From contig NZ_JAJQQS010000015.1 in NCBI RefSeq assembly GCF_021228125.1, forward strand, positions 62,001 through 126,000: DNA of 64,000 nucleotides, in the 5' to 3' direction. Made by a program: the position numbers and the translations under genes. Shown in pieces: positions 57,692 through 64,000 of this stretch (position 1 is its first letter; each line of letters opens with the position of its first letter). The stretch comes from Streptomyces albireticuli. GTDB taxonomy: Bacteria > Actinomycetota > Actinomycetes > Streptomycetales > Streptomycetaceae. The notes beneath the pieces are model-generated. The model was not told the DNA's origin and did no database searches. It saw only the letters and a program-made list of their open reading frames with translations.

Positions 57692-60244
57692 ATGGTGGAA
57701 TCCAGGCTGATCCAGGGTCGGTACGAGCTGCTCGACCGGATCGGGCGGGGCGGCATGGGCGAGGTGTGGCGCGCCCATGACACCTCGCTCGGGCGGCAGG
57801 TCGCGGTCAAGTGCCTCAAGCCGATGGGGCCGCGGCACGAGCACTCCTATCTGAGGGTGCTGCGGGAGCGGTTCCGGCGGGAGGCGCGGGTCGCGGCGGC
57901 CCTCCAGCACCGCGGCATCACCGTCGTGCACGACTTCGGCGAGTCCGACGGTGTGCTCTTCCTCGTGATGGAGCTGCTCGACGGCCGTAATCTCAGCGAG
58001 CTCATGGACGACAACCGGCGGTACCCGCTGCCCGTGCCGGAGGTCGTCGACATCGCGGAGCAGGTCGCCGCGGCCCTGGACTACACCCACCGGCAGGGGG
58101 TCGTGCACCGGGACCTCAAGCCCGCCAACGTCATGCGGCTCGCCGACGGAGGTGTGAAGATCTGCGACTTCGGCATCGCCCGGCTCGGCGACATGGGCTA
58201 CGGCTCCCTGTCGTCCCTCTCCTCCCGCCTCACCGGCACCGGCATCGCCATGGGCACCCCGCATTACATGTCGCCGGAGCAGATCGGCGGCGGTCAGGTC
58301 GACCGGCGCAGCGACCTGTACTCCCTGGGCTGCGTGCTGTACGAACTGGCCACGGGCGCCCCGCCCTTCGACATGGACGACGCCTGGGCCGTCCTCGTCG
58401 GCCACCGGGACCGGGCGCCCCGGCCGCCGCGCGAGATCTCCCCCGGACTTCCCGTACCCCTCGAAAGGATCATTCTCGACCTGCTCGCCAAGGACCCCGG
58501 CGACCGGCCGCCCGACGCCGCCGACCTGCACGCCCGGCTGCTCGCCCTGGGTTCGGCGGCCCACGCCGGCACCCTGCCCCGGCCGCTGCCGGGGAACCTG
58601 CCCCGGCCGCCGCGGGCCTCGGTGCGGCTGCCCGAGCCGCCCCGGCTGCCCGGCTGGGCCAGGAACATGACCACCGGTTCCAAGGCGACCGGCCCCGGCC
58701 CCCGGCCGGTCGTGCCGCCCGACCCCGCCGTCTCGCTGACCGGCGCCTGGACGGGCGTGGCGGCAGGCGCGGTGGCGGGGGTCCCGGCGGGGTCCGCTGT
58801 CGGATCCGCGGCGAGACCCGCTGCCCGACCCGTGACGGGTTCGGCGGCGGGATCTGCGGCGGTGCCAGTGACGGGACCTGCGGCCGGATCCACTGCCGGT
58901 TCCGCGGCCGGATCCGGTGCCGGGTCCGCAGCCGGATCCGCGGCGGGGGCGGCGGCGGGGCCGGCCGTCGGATCCGTGGCGGGACCCGCTGCCGGATCCG
59001 GTGCCGGATCCTCGGCCGGGCTCCCGGCCGCCGGCACGGCCGCGGGCGGCGCCGGCGGCCGGTCCGCCGTAGCCGAACTCCCGTCCCCGGAGGTCCTCAC
59101 CCGGCTCGCCGGCCGGCACCAGGAGGCGCTGCGGCTCGGCCGGCTGGGCCGCTGGCCCGAGGCCGGCGAGGCCCACCGGGGCGTGGCCGCCGAGCGGGAG
59201 CTCGTCCTCGGCCCCGACCACCCCGACACCCTCGCCAGCCGCTACGAGGCCGCGTTCACCCTCAGCCGGCAGGGCCGTACGGGCGAGGCGCTGCGGGAGT
59301 ACTCCCGCGCCGCGGCCGGCCGTGAGCGGGTCCTCGGCCCCGACCACCCCGACACCCTGGCCGCGCGCCAGGAGACGGCGTACGTCCTCGGCCAGCTCGG
59401 CAAGCACGTCGAGGCCCACCATGTGTATGTGGCGGTGCTCGCCGCCCGTGAACGCACCATGGGCCCCGACCACCCCGATTCCCTCCGCTGCCGCCACAAC
59501 CTCGCCTTCAACCTCGGCCGGCTGGGCCGGCCGGAGGAGGCGTACGGCATGGCCCGCGACGTCGCCACCGCCCGCGCCCGCGTCCTCGGCGCGAGCCACC
59601 CGGACACCCTCGTCACCCGCTACGAGGTCGGGTACGCCCTGGGCCAGCTCGGCCGCTGGACCGACGCGCTGCGGACCTATCGCGAGGTCGCCGCCGCCCG
59701 CCAGCGGGTCCTGGGCGCGGACCACCCCGACACCCTCGCCGCCCGCTACGAGGCGGGCATCTGCCTCGGCCGCCTCGGCCGCAGCGCGGAGGCTCTGAAG
59801 CTCTTCCGCGAACTCGTCGACGAGCGCACCCAGGCACAGGGCCCCGAACACGCCGACACCCTGCGCGCCCGGCACTGCCTCGGCGTCAACCTCGGCCGGC
59901 TCGGCCGCTGGGAGGAGGCGCTCGCCGAGGCGCGCGACGTCTGCGCCCTCCGCGAGGGCCTGCTGGGCCCCGACCACCCCGAGACGCTGGTCAGCCGCCG
60001 CGAGATCGCGGTCGGCCTCGGCTGGCTCGGCCGCTGGAAGGACGCCCTCGCCCTCTACCGCGAGGTCGCCCAGGCCCGGCAGCGCGTCCTCGGCGCCGAC
60101 CATCCGGACGCCCTGACCAGCCGCAACGACGAGGCCCACTGCCTGGAGCAGCTCGGCCGGTCGACCGAGGCCGTGGAGCTCTACCGCCAGGTGGCGGCGG
60201 TCCGCAGGGCACGGGCGGGGCGGGGGCCGGCGCAGGGGGGATGA
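57692..60244 (+). CDS. Ser/Thr protein kinase fused to tetratricopeptide repeats
   Basis: This 850-residue protein starts with a Hanks-type kinase (residues about 10-280): GRGGMGEVW, VAVKCLKP (catalytic Lys), HRDLKPANV, ICDFGIAR and MSPEQ are all intact. Residues of about 355-455 are an Ala/Gly/Ser/Pro-rich linker made of near-repeats such as AAGSAAGS. Residues of about 475-845 contain at least eight kinesin-light-chain-type TPR units with the repeated signature LGPDHPDTLAARQE. No membrane span is visible, so it should be cytosolic. The ATG at 57692 is favoured by the kinase start; GTG 57695 is equally close. The TPR array likely selects the substrate or partner. Confidence 0.9.
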   Translation: MVESRLIQGRYELLDRIGRGGMGEVWRAHDTSLGRQVAVKCLKPMGPRHEHSYLRVLRERFRREARVAAALQHRGITVVHDFGESDGVLFLVMELLDGRNLSELMDDNRRYPLPVPEVVDIAEQVAAALDYTHRQGVVHRDLKPANVMRLADGGVKICDFGIARLGDMGYGSLSSLSSRLTGTGIAMGTPHYMSPEQIGGGQVDRRSDLYSLGCVLYELATGAPPFDMDDAWAVLVGHRDRAPRPPREISPGLPVPLERIILDLLAKDPGDRPPDAADLHARLLALGSAAHAGTLPRPLPGNLPRPPRASVRLPEPPRLPGWARNMTTGSKATGPGPRPVVPPDPAVSLTGAWTGVAAGAVAGVPAGSAVGSAARPAARPVTGSAAGSAAVPVTGPAAGSTAGSAAGSGAGSAAGSAAGAAAGPAVGSVAGPAAGSGAGSSAGLPAAGTAAGGAGGRSAVAELPSPEVLTRLAGRHQEALRLGRLGRWPEAGEAHRGVAAERELVLGPDHPDTLASRYEAAFTLSRQGRTGEALREYSRAAAGRERVLGPDHPDTLAARQETAYVLGQLGKHVEAHHVYVAVLAARERTMGPDHPDSLRCRHNLAFNLGRLGRPEEAYGMARDVATARARVLGASHPDTLVTRYEVGYALGQLGRWTDALRTYREVAAARQRVLGADHPDTLAARYEAGICLGRLGRSAEALKLFRELVDERTQAQGPEHADTLRARHCLGVNLGRLGRWEEALAEARDVCALREGLLGPDHPETLVSRREIAVGLGWLGRWKDALALYREVAQARQRVLGADHPDALTSRNDEAHCLEQLGRSTEAVELYRQVAAVRRARAGRGPAQGG

Positions 60245-60368
60245 CGGGGGCGCGCTCCGGCCCGGGGGCCGGGCGCGGTGCGTGCGTCCGGTGCGTCCGA
60301 GGCGTTCATCCGGCTGCTCGTCCGGCTGCTCGTCCGGCGGTGAACCCGGCGACGCGTTCGACGGCATA

Positions 60369-60385
60369 TCTGATGATGCATCAGA
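60369..60385. promoter_or_regulatory. Perfect dyad upstream of the nitronate monooxygenase gene
   Basis: TCTGATG-ATG-CATCAGA is a perfect inverted repeat 43 nt before the start codon. It is AT-rich for this genome and fits an operator of a dimeric repressor. The binding protein is unknown. Confidence 0.55.
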
Positions 60386-60428
60386 AAAACTCTTCCCTCG
60401 TCCGGCCGGCTACGGCATCCTGCCGCCC

Positions 60429-61553
60429 ATGCAGACGGAGCTGAGCCGGCGACTGGGCATCGAACACGCGGTCTTCGGCTTCACGCCCTTCCCGGCGGTG
60501 GCCGCCGCCATCAGCCGGGCCGGCGGGCTCGGCGTGCTCGGGGCCGTACGCTACGCCGACCCCGACGCCCTCCACCGCGACCTCGGCTGGATCGAGGAGC
60601 ACACCGGCGGGCGGCCGTACGGTATCGACGTCGTCATGCCGGCGCGGAAGGTCGAAGGGGTGACCGAGGCCGACGTCGAGGCCATGATCCCGGCCGGCCA
60701 CCGGCGCTTCGTGGACGAGACGCTCGCCCGGCACGGCGTCCCCGAACTCGGCCCCGGCGACCGCTCGGGCTGGCGCGTCACGGGCTGGATGGAGGACGTG
60801 GCCCGCGCCCAGCTCGACGTCGCCTTCGGCCACCCGATCGCCCTGCTCGCCAACGCCCTCGGCCCGCCGCCCGCCGACGTCGTGGCCCGCGCGCACGCGC
60901 ACGGCGTCCTCGTCGCCGCGCTGGCCGGCGACGCCCGGCACGCGGTCCGCCACGCCGAGGCGGGCATCGACATCGTCGTCGCCCAGGGGTACGAGGCGGG
61001 CGGCCACACCGGCGAGATCGCCACCATGGTGCTCACGCCCGAGGTCGTACGCGCCGTGGACCCGCTGCCGGTGCTGGCCGCCGGTGGCATCGGCGGCGGG
61101 GAACAGATCGCCGCCGGGCTCGCGCTCGGCGCCCAGGGCGTCTGGCTCGGCTCCCTCTGGCTGACCACCGACGAGGCCGGGCTGCACTCCCCGGCCCTGA
61201 CCGCCAAACTCCTGGCCGCGGGCTCGGGCGACACCGTCCGCTCCCGCGCCCTCACCGGCAAGCCGGCCCGTCAGCTGCGCACCGCCTGGACCGACGCCTG
61301 GGACGACCCGGCGGGCCCCGGCACCCTTCCCATGCCCCTCCAGGGGCTGCTCGTCGCCGAGGCCCTCACCCGCATCCAGAAGTACGAGGCCGCGCCGCTG
61401 CTGGGCACGCCGGTCGGCCAGATCGTCGGCCGGATGAACTCCCGGCGCCCCGTACAGGCCGTCTTCGACGATCTCGTCAGGGATTTCGCCCGGGCGGTGG
61501 AGCGGCTGGGACGGATCGCGGGCGGGGGAGAGCGAGGGGAAGGGCGTGGCTGA
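60429..61553 (+). CDS. Nitronate monooxygenase-like FMN oxidoreductase
   Basis: This 374-residue TIM-barrel flavoprotein belongs to the 2-nitropropane dioxygenase/enoyl-ACP reductase II family. The motifs ISRAGGLGVLGA (residue 28), IDIVVAQGYEAGGHTGEIAT (near 180), VLAAGGIGGGEQIAAGLALG (near 215) and GAQGVWLGSLWL (near 235) are the flavin and phosphate contacts. The reaction could be oxidation of alkyl nitronates; an alternative redox role with unsaturated substrates is possible. The ATG at 60429 has no strong ribosome site. It reads toward the acyl-CoA synthetase at 61944, 390 nt downstream. Confidence 0.9.
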   Translation: MQTELSRRLGIEHAVFGFTPFPAVAAAISRAGGLGVLGAVRYADPDALHRDLGWIEEHTGGRPYGIDVVMPARKVEGVTEADVEAMIPAGHRRFVDETLARHGVPELGPGDRSGWRVTGWMEDVARAQLDVAFGHPIALLANALGPPPADVVARAHAHGVLVAALAGDARHAVRHAEAGIDIVVAQGYEAGGHTGEIATMVLTPEVVRAVDPLPVLAAGGIGGGEQIAAGLALGAQGVWLGSLWLTTDEAGLHSPALTAKLLAAGSGDTVRSRALTGKPARQLRTAWTDAWDDPAGPGTLPMPLQGLLVAEALTRIQKYEAAPLLGTPVGQIVGRMNSRRPVQAVFDDLVRDFARAVERLGRIAGGGERGEGRG

Positions 61554-61683
61554 GCGGCGCCGACACGGCGCCCGGCGGCCGGGCGGGGCCGGGCCGCGCG
61601 GGCCGGGGACGGACGTGATCCCACGGCCGGGCCCGCCCCACGCCGGGCGAGGCCCCGGCCGCCGGCATCCGTGCCCACCTCGC

Positions 61684-61698
61684 CCATGTGACACATGG
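61684..61698. promoter_or_regulatory. 15-bp perfect dyad upstream of the acyl-CoA synthetase
   Basis: CCATGTG-A-CACATGG is a perfect inverted repeat 246 nt upstream of the acyl-CoA synthetase start. It lies in the gene-free stretch 61554-61943, which also holds the tandem duplication described next. A TetR-type operator is plausible. Confidence 0.5.
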
Positions 61699-61715
61699 CG
61701 AGTCGCGGGTGGCAC

Positions 61716-61924
61716 GGCCGGGGCGACCGCGAGGCCGCCCCGACCGGGCGCGACGTTCCCGGCGCGCCCAGGCCGCTGGTGAGGCGTCCGACCGGGACGC
61801 CCCTGGCGGCGGCCCATGACCGGGAGGCCGGGGCGAGGCCGCCCCCCGGCCGGGCGTGACGTGCCCGGCGCACCCCCGCCGCCGGTTGAGGCGTCCGACC
61901 GGGACCCCCGGCGGACCATGACCG
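61716..61924. repeat. Tandem duplication of about 100 bp upstream of the acyl-CoA synthetase
   Basis: The segment 61716-61822 and the segment 61826-61924 begin with GGCCGGGGCG, share GAGGCGTCCGACCGGGAC near the end, and both finish with CATGACCG. They differ by small indels and substitutions. The second copy contains the untranslated leader of the gene. Confidence 0.8.
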
Positions 61925-61943
61925 AGAGGACGGAGAGCACCCC

Positions 61944-63494
61944 ATGCCCCCACCACCCAACGGCTTCTGGGCCCTGGCCGCCGCCGATCCCGGCCGTACC
62001 GTCCTCGTCACCCCCGCCGGTGGGACGTGGACCGCGGGACGGCTGCACTCGGCCGCGAACCAGCTGGTCCGCGGCCTGCGCGAAGCGGGGCTGCGGGCCG
62101 GGGACGCGTTCGCCGTCCTCCTCCCGAACGGCGTCGAACTCCTCACCGCCCACCTCGCCGCCACCCAGGCCGGCTTCTACCTCGTCCCCGTCAACCACCA
62201 CCTCGTGGGACCCGAGACCGCCTGGATCCTCGCCGACTCCGGAGCCCGGGTCCTCATCGCCCACGAGCGCTTCGCCGCCACCGCGACCGCCGCCGCCGAC
62301 GAGGCGGGCCTGCCCGCGGCCCGCCGCCACGCCGTCGGCGACATCCCCGGTTTCCGCCCGTACGAGGCCCTCCTCGACGGCAGGCCCGGCACCCCACCAC
62401 CGGACCGCACGCTCGGCTGGGTCATGAACTACACGTCCGGCACCACCGGCCGCCCCCGGGGCATCCGGCGCCCCCTGCCGGGAAAACCGCCGGAGGAGTC
62501 CCATCTCGGCGGATTCCTCGGCATCTTCGGCATCAAGCCCTTCGACGGCCATACGCACCTGGTCTGTTCACCGCTCTACCACACGGCCGTGCTCCAGTTC
62601 GCCGCCGCGTCCCTGCACATCGGCCACCGCCTGGTGGTGATGGACAAGTGGACGCCGGAGGAGATGCTCCGGCTGATCGACGCCCACCGGTGCACCCACA
62701 CCCATATGGTCCCCACCCAGTTCCAGCGGCTCCTGGGGCTGCCCGCACGGGTCAGGGCGGGCTACGACGTGTCGTCGATGCGCCACGCCGTCCACGGCGC
62801 CGCGCCCTGCCCGGACCACGTCAAGCGCGCGATGATCGAATGGTGGGGGGACTGCGTCGAGGAGTACTACGCGGCCAGCGAGGGCGGTGGCGCCTTCGCC
62901 ACCGCCGAGGACTGGCTGAAGAAACCGGGAACCGTCGGCAAGGCGTGGCCCATCAGCGAACTCGCGATCTTCGACGACGAAGGGGAACGCCTTCCGCCGG
63001 GCCGGCTCGGCACCGTGTACATGAGGATGACGACCGGTGGCTTCGCGTACCACAAGGACACCGCCAAGACGCGCGAGAGCCGCATCGGCGACTTCTTCAC
63101 CGTCGGCGACCTCGGCCTGCTCGACGAGGACGGCTATCTCTTCCTGCGCGACCGCAAGATCGACCTGATCATCTCCGGCGGCGTCAACATCTACCCCGCC
63201 GAGATCGAGTCCGTGCTCCTCGCCCATCCGGCCGTGGCCGACGCCGCCGTCTTCGGCGTCCCGCACGACGACTGGGGCGAGGAGGTGAAGGCCGTCGTCG
63301 AACCCGCGGAGGACCGTGCGCCGGGCGCCTCGCTGGCGGCGGACATCGCCGCGCACTGCGCCCGGTCGCTCGCGGGCTACAAACGCCCCAGGAGCATCGA
63401 CTTCATCACCACCATGCCCCGCGACCCCAACGGCAAGCTCTACAAACGCCGCCTGCGGGAGCCCTACTGGAAGAACCGGGGCCGCCCGTCGTGA
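61944..63494 (+). CDS. Acyl-CoA synthetase (AMP-forming)
   Basis: This 516-residue ANL-superfamily ligase activates a carboxylic acid to acyl-AMP and then acyl-CoA. The P-loop region MNYTSGTTGRPRG (residue about 160) has Arg where Lys is usual. EEYYAASEGGG (near 305) is the YxxTE-like A5 region, DRKIDLIISGGVNIYPAEIE (near 410) is the A8 hinge, and PNGKLYKRRL holds the catalytic Lys (near 500). The ATG at 61944 is preceded by GGAGAG. The carboxylate is unknown; the FadD-like overall pattern suggests a fatty acid. A hairpin containing its stop codon follows. Confidence 0.92.
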   Translation: MPPPPNGFWALAAADPGRTVLVTPAGGTWTAGRLHSAANQLVRGLREAGLRAGDAFAVLLPNGVELLTAHLAATQAGFYLVPVNHHLVGPETAWILADSGARVLIAHERFAATATAAADEAGLPAARRHAVGDIPGFRPYEALLDGRPGTPPPDRTLGWVMNYTSGTTGRPRGIRRPLPGKPPEESHLGGFLGIFGIKPFDGHTHLVCSPLYHTAVLQFAAASLHIGHRLVVMDKWTPEEMLRLIDAHRCTHTHMVPTQFQRLLGLPARVRAGYDVSSMRHAVHGAAPCPDHVKRAMIEWWGDCVEEYYAASEGGGAFATAEDWLKKPGTVGKAWPISELAIFDDEGERLPPGRLGTVYMRMTTGGFAYHKDTAKTRESRIGDFFTVGDLGLLDEDGYLFLRDRKIDLIISGGVNIYPAEIESVLLAHPAVADAAVFGVPHDDWGEEVKAVVEPAEDRAPGASLAADIAAHCARSLAGYKRPRSIDFITTMPRDPNGKLYKRRLREPYWKNRGRPS

Positions 63495-63509
63495 GCGGGC
63501 GGCCCCGGT
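63475..63509. terminator. Hairpin terminator spanning the acyl-CoA synthetase stop
   Basis: Perfect 14-bp arms (63475-63488 and 63496-63509) have the TGA stop in the loop. It lies between the convergent synthetase and acylase genes. Confidence 0.8.
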
Positions 63510-63530
63510 GACCCCACGGAAGCGGTGCGG

Positions 63531-64000
63531 TCAGCGCTCGCTCACCCGCACGACCCGCAGCCCCGGCGAGGACAGGATGTCCTTCTCGCAGAACCGGCCG
63601 GGGATCATCCGGCCGGCCGAGAACAGCCGGGTCTGGTCCGCGTGGTGCGGCGACGTCGGGTCGGAGGACTGCCCGTACGTCAGCAGCGTGCGGGCCACGG
63701 GGCAGGCGCTGCCGTCGAAGCCCACCGCCTGGATGTAGCTGGAGCCGAACCGCACGTCCGGGTAGCCGCCGCGGGCGGAGTCCCACGGCGCCGCGTGGAT
63801 CATGTTCCAGACGCCGAGGGCGTCCGTGCCGCCCGGAACGGGGACGCGCTCGCCGTCCCGTACGACGAACTGGTGCTCGCCCAGCGGCGCGTCCAGGGCG
63901 ATGTCCGCCGCCCGCAGCTCCGCGACCGCGTCGGCGAGGGCGCGCCCGAACGCGGGGGACGCGGTGTTCAGGGTGTTCGGCGTGGTCACCGGCGCCGCGG
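63531..64000 (-). CDS. Penicillin acylase-family enzyme, C-terminal part (partial)
   Basis: Only the last part, about 156 residues, is in the window; the frame is open through 64000 and continues outside. The segments GGYPDVRFGSSYIQAVGFDG, CPVARTLLTYGQSSDPTSPH and HADQTRLFSAGRMIPGRF match the C-terminal part of the beta subunit of penicillin amidases (acyl-homoserine-lactone or aculeacin acylase group), secreted N-terminal-nucleophile hydrolases that cleave N-acyl amides. The signal peptide and the catalytic Ser are outside the window. The GTG at 63989 is not its real start. Confidence 0.88.
   Translation of the reverse strand, partial: AAPVTTPNTLNTASPAFGRALADAVAELRAADIALDAPLGEHQFVVRDGERVPVPGGTDALGVWNMIHAAPWDSARGGYPDVRFGSSYIQAVGFDGSACPVARTLLTYGQSSDPTSPHHADQTRLFSAGRMIPGRFCEKDILSSPGLRVVRVSER

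Overview
The window reads as Streptomyces chromosome. It is very GC-rich, codon third positions are almost all G or C, many genes start with GTG, SARP and LAL regulators are abundant, and perfect GC-rich hairpins lie between convergent genes. The species cannot be named from the sequence alone. No rRNA, tRNA, CRISPR array, insertion sequence or phage gene was seen.

Layout. 1-5000 is housekeeping: GatD (cut by the left edge) and MurT for lipid II amidation, a peptide deformylase, and a TetR regulator divergent from an acyl-CoA dehydrogenase across a promoter with an operator-like palindrome. 5249-6289 is a GNAT acetyltransferase carrying a tandem-repeat insert. 6684-19349 holds three tandem LAL (LuxR-type) regulators, a TTA-containing cytochrome P450, a Tat-exported cholesterol oxidase and a type II thioesterase. 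This is the gene set found at the regulatory and tailoring edge of polyene macrolide clusters, but no polyketide synthase is present. 19472-38843 is mixed accessory and secreted functions: a PIG-L deacetylase fused to a probable propeller, a LysR regulator and DUF1023 hydrolase pair, a small Cys-rich protein, a YhgE-like membrane protein with a divergent MerR regulator, a second acyl-CoA dehydrogenase, a PAP2 phosphatase, a mycothiol-type maleylpyruvate isomerase, a DD-peptidase, phospholipase D, a TPR protein, a polyprenyl synthase, a PAF-acetylhydrolase-like esterase and an M20 amidohydrolase.

39019-56190 is the most interesting block: a ribosomal-peptide (TOMM/LAP) cluster. A 58-residue precursor on the + strand ends in a 21-residue segment in which 20 residues are Ser, Thr or Cys. 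Facing it is a tightly packed ten-gene minus-strand operon: SARP regulator, E1/ThiF-like leader-binding protein, YcaO, SagB-type dehydrogenase, LanB glutamylation protein, LanB elimination protein, M50 protease with a PqqD-like N-terminus, ABC ATPase, ABC permease and a second YcaO. The predicted flow is leader recognition, cyclodehydration of Cys/Ser/Thr to azolines, oxidation to azoles, glutamylation and elimination of other Ser/Thr to dehydroamino acids, leader removal at the membrane, and export. Only one elimination-type protein and no second [4+2] pyridine synthase is seen, so a linear goadsporin-like product is favoured over a macrocyclic thiopeptide.

56492-64000 has an XRE/MmyB-type regulator, a Ser/Thr kinase fused to TPR repeats, a nitronate monooxygenase-like enzyme, an acyl-CoA synthetase, and the C-terminal end of a penicillin-acylase-family enzyme cut by the right edge.
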